Positions 27,653 to 37,607 of a stretch of 64,000 bases of DNA are shown here, piece by piece; position 1 is the first letter of the stretch; every line of letters begins with the position of its first letter. The translations under genes and the position numbers were made by a program. Origin of the DNA: Novipirellula aureliae (GTDB lineage Bacteria; Planctomycetota; Planctomycetia; Pirellulales; Pirellulaceae); NCBI RefSeq assembly GCF_007860185.1, contig NZ_SJPY01000003.1:434001-498000 (forward strand), read 5' to 3'. The notes below the pieces were generated by a model. The model did not search any database. It worked only from the letters and a program-made list of their open reading frames with translations, and was not told the DNA's origin.

Positions 27653-28144
27653 TTAATCGTCAAATTCGCCCTCGAAGATACCCTCGCCAACCAATGTTTG
27701 CAGGATGACGGGACAGCCTTCTTCGAGCATATCAAGAACTTCGGTAAACCCCTCTTCTTCACCATAATAGGGATCCGGCACATCCTTTGGCCAACGATCA
27801 TCAAGGTAATCGCCGAACATTCGGATATGAGACTTTGTTCCCTTAGCCAGTGAGTGCAAATACGTATGGTTTTCGGTGTCCATTGCCAGCACCAGGTCGT
27901 ACGCGCCTGGCTCCAAATCCTTCGGCTGAACTTGACGTGCATGGCTAAACATTTCGTAACCGCGAGCTTCTGCGGCCGCCCTCATCCGCGGATCGGGCCG
28001 CTTGCCGACATGGTAGCCATGCGTGCCCGCCGATTCGACGACCACGTCAGCCCCATACTCCTGAGCGAATCGTCTCATCACCGCCTCGCCGGCTGGTGAG
28101 CGGCAGATATTGCCCATGCACACAAACAGTACTCGTTTCGTCAT
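27653..28144 (-). CDS. Low-molecular-weight protein tyrosine phosphatase
   Basis: 163 residues from the ATG at 28144, chosen because it places the P-loop at residue 9 and has GGATGGGAG upstream; an in-frame codon 29 positions earlier is unlikely. The catalytic loop is CMGNICRS (Cys9, Arg15) and the general acid is in VPDPYYG. ESAGTHGYHVGKRPDPRM and DLVLAMDTENHTYL are the other family blocks. The tail (EEEGFTEVLDMLEEGCPVIL) is normal. Members remove phosphate from protein tyrosine or arginine residues. Arginine-phosphatase and tyrosine-phosphatase members cannot be separated safely by eye. Confidence 0.92.
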   Translation of the reverse strand: MTKRVLFVCMGNICRSPAGEAVMRRFAQEYGADVVVESAGTHGYHVGKRPDPRMRAAAEARGYEMFSHARQVQPKDLEPGAYDLVLAMDTENHTYLHSLAKGTKSHIRMFGDYLDDRWPKDVPDPYYGEEEGFTEVLDMLEEGCPVILQTLVGEGIFEGEFDD

Positions 28145-28504
28145 TCTCCCATCCTCACTTGACCTCAATCTTTCCAAAACGGCTGATCCCTCTCGACGCC
28201 TCCGATGCTCTTGCGGCGAATGGACCGCCATGATCTTAATGGTTTGACATCAACTGCGAAACCGAGCCGCCCCCCGCTCGATTCCAAGCGAAATTTTCCT
28301 CCTTAAAAAAATACTTTTTTCAGTGCAATGCTGGCAAAGAAGGGGCACTGGTTTTCAGCGGAAAACCGACCGGTTTGGAGGCGATTAGGCAAAACCTGCC
28401 AAATCCCCCTCCCGCATTCACCAAGGAAAATACTTGCCTTGTTTGCCCGCAAGGGTTAGAATCTCAACTTCGACGACGGAAACGATCAGTTTACAAGGAT
28501 TTTG

Positions 28505-28774
28505 ATGATGACTTCTTCTCAACGCGTTCGCTTCACGCAATCGTGCCCAACCTGTGGTCGCCGAGTCGAAATTCGGGCTTCGCTTCTAGGGTGCACCGTC
28601 GCTTGTCAGCATTGCCACGCCGAGTTTACAGCATCGGCTCAGAACAATGACTGCGAGAAATTGCCGCAAACTGACGACCTGCTCGCCCGTGTCGAAATTG
28701 CCCTTCGCCGTGCGGAAGAGCAAGCTGCGCTTTCAAAATCCTTGGACGCAGCCCGTACGGAATCGATCGTCTAA
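28505..28774 (+). CDS. Small zinc-ribbon protein
   Basis: 89 residues from the ATG at 28505, with AAGGA seven bases upstream; a second ATG follows directly. Residues 12-45 hold two CxxC knuckles, CPTCGR and CQHCHA, separated by about 19 residues, so it should bind one zinc in a ribbon fold (the style of MJ0042-type ribbons). The rest is a charged helix (LLARVEIALRRAEEQAAL). Function unknown. It stands alone between the phosphatase and glgP, in opposite orientation to the former. Confidence 0.65.
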   Translation: MMTSSQRVRFTQSCPTCGRRVEIRASLLGCTVACQHCHAEFTASAQNNDCEKLPQTDDLLARVEIALRRAEEQAALSKSLDAARTESIV

Positions 28775-29052
28775 CCGGGATCAGTCCCCCCGCTGCAGAG
28801 TCAAAGCTTGGCTGATTTTGAAAAATTGCCAGAAAAAAAGTCATCCAACGTTGCCCTTAGATACGAATTCGGGTAATTGTCCTGCCCACTCGTCCGTGCA
28901 ATTCGATTCGGCCTGACACTCGTTAGCCATCGTTGCGTAACAGCAATCGACAAATGCAACCTGTTTTGCAATACTGAATTTTACGCTCCCGTGCGACAAT
29001 TCGCTGCGCGCGCAAATAGGCACCGACTCATCACTAAGGAACCTCGAAGAAG

Positions 29053-31539
29053 ATGCTTGACCAAACCACATCGGGCCCGGAAGTCCCCACGTTTGATTCT
29101 TCTGCCAACCTGTTGTCGCCGCTGCCACTTGAGCTTCGACGGCATCTCTACTACACGCTAGGACTGCGTGATACCGAATCGGAACCAAGTTATCTGTATA
29201 GCGCGTTAGCCAATACGGTTCGCGATCACTTGGTTCCGAATTGGCGTGATACGCGTCAACGCTTTGGCCAAAGCACCGAACGTCGCGTTCATTATTTATC
29301 GCTCGAATTTCTTTTGGGGCGGTCGCTCAATAATGCGATCCAGAATTTGGATGTCGATGAACAAGCCCGCGAAGCACTTCATCAATACGGCGTGTCACTC
29401 GAGGAGATTGAAGAGGAAGAGCACGATGCAGGTCTCGGCAATGGTGGTCTTGGGCGTTTGGCGGCATGTTTTTTGGATAGCTGTGCCAATTTGCAATTAC
29501 CCGTTGCTGGGTATGGGATTCGTTATGAATTTGGCATGTTCCACCAATTGATCGAACACGGGCGACAAGTCGAAGCACCCGATCACTGGCTCCGTGATGG
29601 TAACCTTTGGGAGATCGAACGTCCCGAAAGCACCAAGACGATTCGGTTATACGGACACACTCAACGAGTGATTGGCGATGACGGTAAAGCCTACAGTCGT
29701 TGGATTGGGACGAACGATTTGATGGCGGTGCCTTACGACATGCCGATTCCCGGCCACAAGAACGGCACCGTGAATACGCTTCGACTTTGGAAAGCGGAAG
29801 CTTCTGATATTTTCGACTTAGATGAGTTCAACTCGGGCAACTATCCCGAAGCGGTGGTCGAAAAAAACAATGCCGACCAGATTTCGATGGTTTTGTACCC
29901 TAACGATTCCAGCGAAAACGGCAAAGAGTTGCGACTCAAGCAGCAGTACTTCCTCGTATCGGCTAGCTTACAAGACGTTCTTGAGAAATGGGTCGATCAA
30001 TACGGCGAAGATTTTAGCGATTTCGGTCGCTTGAATTGTTTCCAACTCAACGATACGCACCCGGCGTGTGCCGTCCCCGAGTTGATGCGATTGTTGATGG
30101 ATGAGCACCACCTGGAATGGGACGCTGCTTGGCAAATCACAACTCGATGCATGGCCTACACCAATCATACACTCTTACCGGAAGCACTCGAGCGTTGGTC
30201 GGTCGCATTGTTCAGTCGGTTGCTGCCGCGATTGCTAGAAATCATCTACGAAATCAACGAGCGGTTCTTGACGCAAGTCGCCAAAAAACATCCGGGTGAC
30301 ATCGAACTACGGCGCCGGGTTTCCTTGATCGAAGAAGGCCACGAACCGCACATTCGTATGGCCTACCTTTCCATTGTCGGTAGCTTTTCGGTCAACGGTG
30401 TTGCCGCTCTGCATACCGAGCTACTCAAAGAAGGATTGTTCGCCGACTTTTACCATATCTGGCCTGAAAAGTTCAACAATAAGACCAATGGGGTCACCCA
30501 ACGTCGATGGCTGGCATATTGCAATCCAAAGCTTCGCAAACTGCTCTGCGAGACGATCGGAAGCGGTTGGGAATCAGACATGGAGCAAATCAAACAGCTC
30601 GCTCCCTACGCCGACGATGCTTCGTTCCGCCAAAAATGGCGTGCAGTGAAACAGGCGAACAAGCAACGGCTGATGGACCATGTGAAAGAGCATACAGGCG
30701 TCGAATTTATGCCCAATGCCGTGTTCGATGTCCAAGTCAAGCGGATTCACGAATACAAACGACAACTGCTCAACGTCTTGCATGCGATCCATTTGTACGA
30801 CCGCATTTTGCGCGGGGATACAAAGGGAATGGTTCCACGGTGTATTTTGATCGGTGGCAAAGCTGCCCCCGGTTACCACGTGGCAAAACTGATCGTTAAG
30901 TTGATCAACAACGTCGCTGCGGTGATCAACTCGGACCCGAGAACCGAAGGGTTACTTCGCATGGTGTTCTTTCCCAACTACCGTGTCTCCACGATGGAAA
31001 TCATCTGCCCAGGAACCGAGTTGTCGGAGCAAATTTCGACGGCTGGGAAAGAAGCCTCGGGAACGGGGAACATGAAGTTCATGATGAATGGTGCTCTGAC
31101 AATCGGAACGCTCGATGGAGCCAACATCGAAATCCGTGAACAAGCCGGTGCCGAGAACTTCTTTCTGTTTGGACTCGATGCCGCGGAGGTCGCTGAGACG
31201 AAAAGGGCGTACGATCCAAACGCCATTATCGCCGCTGATCCCGATATCTACCGAGCGATGGAATTATTGGAGAATGGAACCTTCAATGAAACCGAACCGG
31301 GGATCTTCGACCTGTTGACCAAGGGACTCCGGAACCCTCATGACCAATGGCTGACCATTGCCGATATGCGCAGCTTTATCGACGCCCAAGTCGAAGCCGG
31401 TAAAGCCTATTTGGATCCTGAAAAGTGGGACCGGATGAGCATTTTGAATACCGCCAGTAGCGGTTGGTTTTCGAGTGACCGAACGATCCAGCAATACGCC
31501 GATGAGATCTGGGGTGTGAAACCACTCCAGAATTCCTGA
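29053..31539 (+). CDS. glgP: Glycogen phosphorylase
   Basis: 828 residues, normal size. It releases glucose-1-phosphate from alpha-1,4 glucan chains. Visible: RRVHYLSLEFLLGRSLNNAI, the glycine-rich active-site block DAGLGNGGLGRLAACFLDS, YGIRYEFGMFHQ, NDTHPACAVPELMR, KTNGVTQRRWLAYCNP, VQVKRIHEYKRQLLN, and the pyridoxal-phosphate site EASGTGNMKF with Lys675. Nothing essential is missing. The stop codon TGA overlaps the ATG of malQ by one base, so the two glycogen-degrading enzymes are cotranslated. Confidence 0.98.
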   Translation: MLDQTTSGPEVPTFDSSANLLSPLPLELRRHLYYTLGLRDTESEPSYLYSALANTVRDHLVPNWRDTRQRFGQSTERRVHYLSLEFLLGRSLNNAIQNLDVDEQAREALHQYGVSLEEIEEEEHDAGLGNGGLGRLAACFLDSCANLQLPVAGYGIRYEFGMFHQLIEHGRQVEAPDHWLRDGNLWEIERPESTKTIRLYGHTQRVIGDDGKAYSRWIGTNDLMAVPYDMPIPGHKNGTVNTLRLWKAEASDIFDLDEFNSGNYPEAVVEKNNADQISMVLYPNDSSENGKELRLKQQYFLVSASLQDVLEKWVDQYGEDFSDFGRLNCFQLNDTHPACAVPELMRLLMDEHHLEWDAAWQITTRCMAYTNHTLLPEALERWSVALFSRLLPRLLEIIYEINERFLTQVAKKHPGDIELRRRVSLIEEGHEPHIRMAYLSIVGSFSVNGVAALHTELLKEGLFADFYHIWPEKFNNKTNGVTQRRWLAYCNPKLRKLLCETIGSGWESDMEQIKQLAPYADDASFRQKWRAVKQANKQRLMDHVKEHTGVEFMPNAVFDVQVKRIHEYKRQLLNVLHAIHLYDRILRGDTKGMVPRCILIGGKAAPGYHVAKLIVKLINNVAAVINSDPRTEGLLRMVFFPNYRVSTMEIICPGTELSEQISTAGKEASGTGNMKFMMNGALTIGTLDGANIEIREQAGAENFFLFGLDAAEVAETKRAYDPNAIIAADPDIYRAMELLENGTFNETEPGIFDLLTKGLRNPHDQWLTIADMRSFIDAQVEAGKAYLDPEKWDRMSILNTASSGWFSSDRTIQQYADEIWGVKPLQNS

Positions 31540-33059
31540 TGCGTTTTCCTCGCTCCTCGGGAGTTCTTTGCCATATCACTTGTTTGCCGAATGAGTTCGG
31601 CATTGGTGATTTCGGCAGTGCGGCTTATCAATTCGTTGACTTTCTCGAAGCGGCTGGTCAAACGGCATGGCAAATCCTGCCGTTGAGTCCCCCTGCACGC
31701 GGTCATTCGCCTTACAGCTCCTACTCGGCTTTCGCTGGTAACACGCTGCTCATTAGCCCCGCCATGTTGGTCGAAGACGGGTTCTTGGCTCAAGCGGATT
31801 TGATTCAGGCCGATTCGAGACAAGGCGACGAACCGGCTGCGCCGGATTTGACGAGAGTGGATTTTGATTCCGTCGCTCGTTTTCGCCGCCCGTTACTGAG
31901 AAAAGCTTTCGATCACTTTCAAAAAGGCGGCAGCGAAGCCGATCGGTCTCGACTTGCCGAGTTCGTCACCCGTCATGCATGGTGGCTCGATGATTTTGCT
32001 CGCTATGAAGCGCTAATGGTCCATTTTGACGAGAGTGATTGGACGAGGTGGCCAAGCGACCTCGTCCACCGTGAAGCAGCAGCACTCGATGCTTGGGACG
32101 CTCAGCTTAGTCAAGAAATCGAGTTTTCAAAGTTCCAGCAATACATTTTCGATGATCAATGGGTGCGGCTCAAACGATACGCAAACGATCGTCATGTCCG
32201 CATGTATGGTGACATGCCCATTTTTGTCGCTCATGAAAGCGTCGATGTCTGGGCAAACCAAGAAATCTTCTGCCTCGATGCGTCCGGAAACCCAACGCTT
32301 GTCGCGGGCGTCCCTCCCGACTACTTCAGCAAGACCGGGCAATTGTGGGGGAACCCTCAATATCGCTGGGACGTGCTAGCCAAATGCGATTATGGATGGT
32401 GGACGAAACGGTTTGAGCACGCGTTTCATCAATTCGACTGGATGCGTATTGATCATTTCCGCGGCTTTGAATCGTACTGGGAAGTCCCCGCAGGCGAGAA
32501 GACGGCGATCAACGGTCGTTGGGTCAAAGGCCCAGGCGCTGAACCCTTTTTGGCCGCACAAAAACAGCTCGGCGACCTACCGCTGATTGCCGAAGACCTA
32601 GGGATGATAACCGAGGCAGTGCATGAACTTCGCGACGTTCTTGGACTCCCCGGTATGCGAGTCATGCAGTTCGGCTTTGAGCAGGAAGACGATGTTTATC
32701 ATCGTCCTAGCCATTATCCACCGCAATGCGTTGCCTACACAGGCACCCATGATAACGACACGCTGATGGGATGGTACAAAAAACGGAAAGTCGATCCCGA
32801 ACAAGTCGATTTGCTGGCGGAAATTGTTACGGAGAAGAAAGATATCCATCTTCAGCTCATTGCGTCGGTTATGAATTCAAAAGCCGATATCGCAATCATC
32901 CCCATTCAAGATTGGCTTGGCATGGGTAGCGAAGCACGCATGAACCAGCCCGGCAAAGCGACTGGCAGTTGGGTGTGGCGGCTAAAACCAAACCTCTTGA
33001 CTGACGATTTAGCCGCAAAAATCCGGACATTGACGCAGCAGTCGAAGCGGTTGTCTTAG
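31539..33059 (+). CDS. malQ: 4-alpha-glucanotransferase (amylomaltase)
   Basis: 506 residues, family GH77. It moves maltosyl units between glucans and frees glucose, complementing glgP, which leaves short chains. N-terminal: RSSGVLCHITCLPNEFGIGDFG, then WQILPLSPPARGHSPYSSYSAFAGN. The nucleophile Asp lies in WMRIDHFRGFESYW, the acid/base Glu in LIAEDLGMIT, and the transition-state Asp in YTGTHDNDTLMGW. The end SWVWRLKPNLLTDDLAAKI is standard. It shares one base with the glgP stop codon. Confidence 0.97.
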   Translation: MRFPRSSGVLCHITCLPNEFGIGDFGSAAYQFVDFLEAAGQTAWQILPLSPPARGHSPYSSYSAFAGNTLLISPAMLVEDGFLAQADLIQADSRQGDEPAAPDLTRVDFDSVARFRRPLLRKAFDHFQKGGSEADRSRLAEFVTRHAWWLDDFARYEALMVHFDESDWTRWPSDLVHREAAALDAWDAQLSQEIEFSKFQQYIFDDQWVRLKRYANDRHVRMYGDMPIFVAHESVDVWANQEIFCLDASGNPTLVAGVPPDYFSKTGQLWGNPQYRWDVLAKCDYGWWTKRFEHAFHQFDWMRIDHFRGFESYWEVPAGEKTAINGRWVKGPGAEPFLAAQKQLGDLPLIAEDLGMITEAVHELRDVLGLPGMRVMQFGFEQEDDVYHRPSHYPPQCVAYTGTHDNDTLMGWYKKRKVDPEQVDLLAEIVTEKKDIHLQLIASVMNSKADIAIIPIQDWLGMGSEARMNQPGKATGSWVWRLKPNLLTDDLAAKIRTLTQQSKRLS

Positions 33060-33167
33060 CGTAACGGAAGCCCAGGCAGGGCCACCCCCAGTCTGGAAGT
33101 CTAGCCCACGGCAAAGGTTCCTGGCGGCCGACACCTTTACGACTTCCGCTATGCTTTCAGGTCGAGC

Positions 33168-33797
33168 CTAGAGCAGCACAGCGACAATTGCTGTCAACAC
33201 CACCAGAAAGCCAGCGGCAAATTTCCCGAGCGTTCCGAAGGTACGCCCCCAAAATGCAGCTTGACCAATGGACCAGGATTCTTTCCATGGTTTGCCATCG
33301 GTCCACTCGCCATAGATCGCCCCAGCGGTCGCCCCGATGCCCCCAAACAGGATCGCGGCCAGTATCGAGCCGACGACCGGTATCGGAATCCCCACAAACG
33401 CGCCGGTCAATGCACCCGCCATCGATCCGATCATGGCAAAGATCGTCGACCGACGACTCGCGCCCGCCCGTTTCGCACCGTAGGCGCCGGCGACAAATTC
33501 GACAATTTCTCCAAGTAGAGAGAAGAAAAACGCAATCAATAGCGTGGTCATTCCGATCGCCAACCGCCCTTCCGATGGCCCCAACCACGCGTACAAAGCC
33601 ATCGCGGCAACCGAGATCCAATTTCCTGGCAACGTGATGAGATTGCTCGCCCAAGCCAACAAACAAACCAAGATTAACACCGTCGCAGCGAGGACGGAGC
33701 CCGTCGGGCCAAGCCAACCGAACCAGTAGTCGGTGTCGAAGCCTAGGTGGACAACACGGAGGCAATCGAACTTAAAATTTAATACTAACTGAAACAT
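33168..33797 (-). CDS. DUF456 family membrane protein
   Basis: 209 residues. The first 25 residues may not be translated. Hydrophobic helices: SVLAATVLILVCLLAWASNLI, WISVAAMALYAWLG, GMTTLLIAFFFSLLGEIVEFV, and a Gly/Ala-rich zipper region (FAMIGSMAGALTGAFVGIPI; ILAAILFGGIGATAGAIYGE), ending in a last helix. GEIVEFVAGAYGAKRAGASRR is typical of the family. DUF456 proteins are inner-membrane proteins of unknown role; the glycine zippers suggest oligomers. It converges on malQ and diverges from the HNH gene. Confidence 0.75.
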   Translation of the reverse strand: MFQLVLNFKFDCLRVVHLGFDTDYWFGWLGPTGSVLAATVLILVCLLAWASNLITLPGNWISVAAMALYAWLGPSEGRLAIGMTTLLIAFFFSLLGEIVEFVAGAYGAKRAGASRRSTIFAMIGSMAGALTGAFVGIPIPVVGSILAAILFGGIGATAGAIYGEWTDGKPWKESWSIGQAAFWGRTFGTLGKFAAGFLVVLTAIVAVLL

Positions 33798-33994
33798 GTC
33801 TTCTTATTTTTGTCTAAAATGACAGTGAACCACCCGTCGGTTTCGACGTGTCGCAATTGGGTGGTTCCGCATGGATAATAATTCGGTTTGCCGGTAGTGG
33901 TCCCAGGCTGACAAACCACCATCGTTGCCGATTGCTTATACTTGTGTGACCGAAGAAGACTCCCGCAAAACGAGAGACGACGGAAGGAACAATC

Positions 33995-34606
33995 GTGGAA
34001 AGTTCGCAAAGTGTACTCGATACAAATGTTTTGGTATTAAATCGCTTCTACATGGCGATTCGAGTGATCAACGTTCGACGTACATTTACGCTTTTGTACC
34101 GGGAATGTGCGGAAGTGATAAGCCACGAAGACGACCAATATCTGAGCTACGATTTCGATTCATGGTGCGAACTGAGTCAATTGACTTCGCTGGAAAAGCA
34201 ACCGGGCGAAGATTATATCCGTGCCGTTGGTTTTGAGCTTCGCGTACCACGAATCGTTCGCCTGACTCGGTTCGACCGGATGCCGGTGCAAACGGTTCGT
34301 TTTAACCGCAAAAACCTGTTTGCTCGCGACGAGCATACCTGCCAGTATTGCGGTCGCAGCGAACCGACAAACAAATTGAGCCTCGATCATGTGATTCCTC
34401 GTTCACATGGCGGCCCGACGACCTGGGAGAACATCGTCTGTTGCTGCCTCCGCTGCAACAGTCGCAAAGGGGGGCGGACGCCGCAGCAAGCGAGAATGCA
34501 ATTGTTGACGCGGCCCACAAAGCCCCGCTTCAATCCACTACTTGCGCAGTCGATTGAAGACCCTCGCTACGAGTGCTGGAAGACATTTTTGCCCGCAGCA
34601 GGGTAG
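33995..34606 (+). CDS. HNH endonuclease family protein
   Basis: 203 residues with a GTG start, chosen because GGAAGGAAC is placed 5-10 bases before it. The HNH part lies at residues 105-165: [40 protein letters not shown], with two CxxC zinc knuckles, the DH pair and the later Asn. The N-terminal 100 residues ([29 protein letters not shown]) form a separate domain common to planctomycete and cyanobacterial stand-alone HNH proteins. It may nick DNA or act in repair; it is not near a methylase, so a restriction role is not supported. Confidence 0.85.
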   Translation: MESSQSVLDTNVLVLNRFYMAIRVINVRRTFTLLYRECAEVISHEDDQYLSYDFDSWCELSQLTSLEKQPGEDYIRAVGFELRVPRIVRLTRFDRMPVQTVRFNRKNLFARDEHTCQYCGRSEPTNKLSLDHVIPRSHGGPTTWENIVCCCLRCNSRKGGRTPQQARMQLLTRPTKPRFNPLLAQSIEDPRYECWKTFLPAAG

Positions 34607-34630
34607 CCGAATCTGCCATTTGCCTCTCCC

Positions 34631-34749
34631 CAACTCCCAACTCCCAACTCCCAACTCCCAACTCCCAACTCCCAACTCCCAACTCCCAACTCCCAACTCC
34701 CAACTCCCAACTCCCAACTCCCAACTCCCAACTCCCAACTCCCAACTCC
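34631..34749. repeat. Heptanucleotide repeat, 17 perfect copies, G-quadruplex-prone
   Basis: caactcc is repeated 17 times without error, filling the gap between the convergent HNH and purC genes and ending on the first base of the purC stop codon. On the minus strand this gives GGG tracts every seven bases with AGTT loops, which fits a G-quadruplex pattern many times over. Since 7 is not a multiple of 3 the array is open in several frames (GVGSWEL or NSQLPTP peptides), but these are artefacts. Confidence 0.95.
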
Positions 34750-35681
34750 TACTCTCCGCTAATCCGGCGTAGGGCGATTTGGTACTTCGCGGCTGTTTGA
34801 GCGATCACGGCATCGGGTAGAGGTGGCGGGTCGCTCTGTTTATCCCAACCGCAACTCGAAAGGTATTCGCGAACGAATTGCTTATCGAACGATTGTTGTG
34901 CGATTCCCGGCGCATAGGTTGCCGCGTCCCAAAAACGTGAGCTATCAGGCGTCAACACCTCATCGACCAGGACAAGTTCATCACCAACGAGCCCAAATTC
35001 GAATTTGGTATCGGCAATTAGAATTCCTTTGCTCGCCGCATAGTCGGCGGCCTCGTTGTATATTCTCAGCGATTCGTCTCGTAGTTTAAACGCCAGCTCA
35101 CTCCCAAGATCGGTGATCATTCGATCGAGCGACACATTTTCATCATGCTCTCCCTCTTCGGCTTTTGTGGCTGGCGTAAAAATGGGTTCCGGCAGCTTGT
35201 CACATTGACGTAGCCCTGTCGGTAGGTGATTCCCGCACACTTCGCCCGTCAACTCATACTCACGTAGCCCGCCGCCCTCGAGATAGCCACGGACGACGCA
35301 TTCGAAAGGAATCACCTTTGCTTTTTCTACGATCATGATCCGACCTTCGAGCGGCGTGGTATCAAAATGATCCGATAAAGACTTGGGGATCTCAACCGAT
35401 TTTAGATGATGGCGAACATTGAGTTTGGAAAACCAAAACTGACTCATTTTGGTCAACAAGCGGCCTTTTCCTGGTATTCCACTCGGTAGAATAAAGTCAA
35501 AGGCGCTAATCCGATCGCTGCTGACGATCATCACTTCGCTGCCGAGGTCGTAAACATCGCGGACTTTGCCGCTGCGACGTGGAAGTGGCAGGTTGGTTTT
35601 CAACAGTGCCGCTTGACCGGATGACTGCGGCGTGTCGAATTCGTACAAGGGTGCGTCGTCTTTGGGGGGTAAGTTGTTCAT
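34749..35681 (-). CDS. purC: Phosphoribosylaminoimidazole-succinocarboxamide synthase
   Basis: 310 residues, the longer SAICAR synthase type. It joins aspartate to CAIR with ATP in purine synthesis. Visible: [28 protein letters not shown] (ATP site), [31 protein letters not shown], and the late metal site [29 protein letters not shown]. About 30 residues before the core (residues 1-30) are family-extra. The stop codon abuts the heptamer array, which would be transcribed as a 3' tail of G tracts. Confidence 0.96.
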   Translation of the reverse strand: MNNLPPKDDAPLYEFDTPQSSGQAALLKTNLPLPRRSGKVRDVYDLGSEVMIVSSDRISAFDFILPSGIPGKGRLLTKMSQFWFSKLNVRHHLKSVEIPKSLSDHFDTTPLEGRIMIVEKAKVIPFECVVRGYLEGGGLREYELTGEVCGNHLPTGLRQCDKLPEPIFTPATKAEEGEHDENVSLDRMITDLGSELAFKLRDESLRIYNEAADYAASKGILIADTKFEFGLVGDELVLVDEVLTPDSSRFWDAATYAPGIAQQSFDKQFVREYLSSCGWDKQSDPPPLPDAVIAQTAAKYQIALRRISGE

Positions 35682-35830
35682 CTCCCTAATTTGGCAAACC
35701 GCGGATTAATCGGCAAGCGGTGGAACAGTCGTCTCGCGAACTGGCCAGGAACGAAGTACAATGTCGATCTTGGCTATTTGCCCTTTTCCTTTTGTCATCT
35801 TCCTTACTTCGCATTGGCTTGGTTTGCATT

Positions 35831-37327
35831 ATGGGACAGTTCCGTTTCGATGTCCCGGAATCCGTTCATGGTTTAGTCGAACAATCATTGTGGAAAAAAG
35901 CCTATATCTGCGGCATCGAGGGCGTGCCGTGGCAATCGAGGAATGAATTGGTTGGGTCTCGATTGACGTTGACCCGCACGATTGATTCCTCTGGGAAATT
36001 ATTTCTGACGCTGCCAGTCAAGCATGTCGGCTATTCGACCGTCAGTACATGCAGTTTACGTCCGAGTGACGAGCCACATTTATTGATGTTGGAACTTGCT
36101 CGTGGATGTTGCCACCGGGCGCGAATGCAATCGGATACCTGGGAACGATCCGGACTGATTTTGACAGACAAGTTCAAGGAGTTGTTGAAAACGGGGACGC
36201 AACGTTTTTTGGATGCGGCCCAACGGCGAGGGGATCCTGGATTGGCCTCGGAACTTTCGGTCGAAGCGATCTCCCTCTTGACGCAAGCGTTGGCGAACTT
36301 GGGGGATAGTTTCGCGCTTCAATCGATCGCATTTCGCAAACAACGCGAAATCACGATTGGCACCTTGTTGGCAGGATCCGTTTTGCCACCCAATCCCAGA
36401 TCGACCACGCACAGTGAAGACTTCTGTACGGCCTTTAATTCGGCAGCGGTGCGAATCAGTTGGGCGGATATTGAGACGGATTCAGGACGATTCGACTATG
36501 ACGCCGCCGAAGAATCGATTCGTTGGTGTGGAGAGCAAGGATTGCGAGTCATTGGTGGCCCCCTGCTCGATTTTCGCGAGCGGATGTTGCCGCATTGGCT
36601 GTATTTGCTCGAAGAGGATTTCGATTCACTGTTAGCAGCGGTTTGCCAATTTGTCGAACGAACCGTCTTGAAATTACGCGGTCAAGTTCAACTTTGGAAT
36701 TGTGCATCGGGGCTCAATACACCCGGCCCACTTGAGCTAAATGATGAGCAGGTGATGCGGTTGGCGGTCGGCATTTTGCAAACCGTACGGCGCACCGATC
36801 CGAATACGCCCGCGATCATGAGTTTCGACCAACCATTCGGCGAGTATTTGGCTTGTCATCACGACGGCATCTCACCGATGCACTTTGCCGATGCACTTGC
36901 ACGAAGCGGTTTGGGGATGGCGGGGATCGGATTGGATGTCCGAGTCAACTATGCTAACGGATCAACGTTACCAAGAACGGCAGTGGAATTCGGACAGATG
37001 ATCGATCGCTGGGCTACGCTCGGAATGCCCTTAATGGTTCAACTTTGCGTTCCTGGCGACCGCGGCTTTGATGAACGTGCCGTGTATCCGATCGAGACAT
37101 TAGCAGCGACTGCGGATGACTTTGAGCCACGGATCGAGCAGCTTCGTGTGGCCGGCCCCTTTATCCGTACGCTACTTGCCAAACACTGCGTCCACGCCAT
37201 TGTATGGGAGGGTTGGTGTGACGCCGAGCCTCACATTATCAGCCACAGCGGCATGATTGATTCGAAAAACCAACCGCGACCGCTGCTAGAATACATCACC
37301 CGACTCCGCCGCGAGTTCTTAGCATAA
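35831..37327 (+). CDS. GH10-fold protein lacking both catalytic glutamates
   Basis: 498 residues from the ATG at 35831; the frame extends upstream but the family-like start is MGQFRFDVPES. Residues 1-150 form a beta-rich domain. The rest follows family 10 xylanases in order: FNSAAVRISWADIETDSGRF, GLRVIGGPLLDF, VQLWNCASGLN, MAGIGLDVRVNY, LMVQLCVPG, HAIVWEGWCD. In true GH10 enzymes the WNCASG position is WxxxNE (acid/base Glu) and the VQLCV position is TELD (nucleophile Glu); here these read Cys291 after Asn290 and Gln404. So it is likely inactive as a retaining glycosidase and may instead bind carbohydrate. No signal peptide is seen. It stands alone beside purC. Confidence 0.7.
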   Translation: MGQFRFDVPESVHGLVEQSLWKKAYICGIEGVPWQSRNELVGSRLTLTRTIDSSGKLFLTLPVKHVGYSTVSTCSLRPSDEPHLLMLELARGCCHRARMQSDTWERSGLILTDKFKELLKTGTQRFLDAAQRRGDPGLASELSVEAISLLTQALANLGDSFALQSIAFRKQREITIGTLLAGSVLPPNPRSTTHSEDFCTAFNSAAVRISWADIETDSGRFDYDAAEESIRWCGEQGLRVIGGPLLDFRERMLPHWLYLLEEDFDSLLAAVCQFVERTVLKLRGQVQLWNCASGLNTPGPLELNDEQVMRLAVGILQTVRRTDPNTPAIMSFDQPFGEYLACHHDGISPMHFADALARSGLGMAGIGLDVRVNYANGSTLPRTAVEFGQMIDRWATLGMPLMVQLCVPGDRGFDERAVYPIETLAATADDFEPRIEQLRVAGPFIRTLLAKHCVHAIVWEGWCDAEPHIISHSGMIDSKNQPRPLLEYITRLRREFLA

Positions 37328-37603
37328 CCGTCTCGCCAACACGCAAACTTCCAGTAGAAGCGTCTCTCCGAGACGCTAACTCCCAGCACACCGTCTCGCC
37401 AACACGCTAACTCCCAGTAGAAGCGTCTCTCCGAGACGCTAACTCCCAGCACACCGTCTCGCCAACACGCTAACTTCCAGTAGAAGCGTCTCTCCGAGAC
37501 GCTAACTCCCAGCACACCGTCTCGCCAACACGCTAACTTCCAGTAGAAGCGTCTCTCCGAGACGCTAACTCCCAGTACCACCGTCTCGCCAACACGCTAA
37601 GTT
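37328..37603. repeat. 63-bp tandem repeat, four copies plus partial
   Basis: Units at 37328, 37391, 37454 and 37517 (the last 64 bp), followed by a partial unit at 37581. Each unit contains a hairpin, GCGTCTC-TCC-GAGACGC. The first unit starts two bases after the stop of the GH10-like gene. Because 63 is a multiple of 3 the minus strand is open with a 21-residue repeat, which I regard as spurious. Confidence 0.9.
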
Positions 37604-37607
37604 TCCC

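Noticed and set aside
33995-34606. Restriction endonuclease
   Set aside because: HNH motif is clear but no methylase or specificity gene is nearby; left as a general HNH protein.
34530-34800. Repeated peptides GVGSWEL (minus) and NSQLPTP (plus)
   Set aside because: Products of the heptamer array, open in several frames at once; no ribosome site and no conserved flank.
37231-37581. Minus-strand frame with 21-residue repeats (SVSERRFYWKLACWRDG)
   Set aside because: It is only the translation of the 63-bp DNA repeat, which is a multiple of three; it runs into the end of the GH10-like gene and has no start context.
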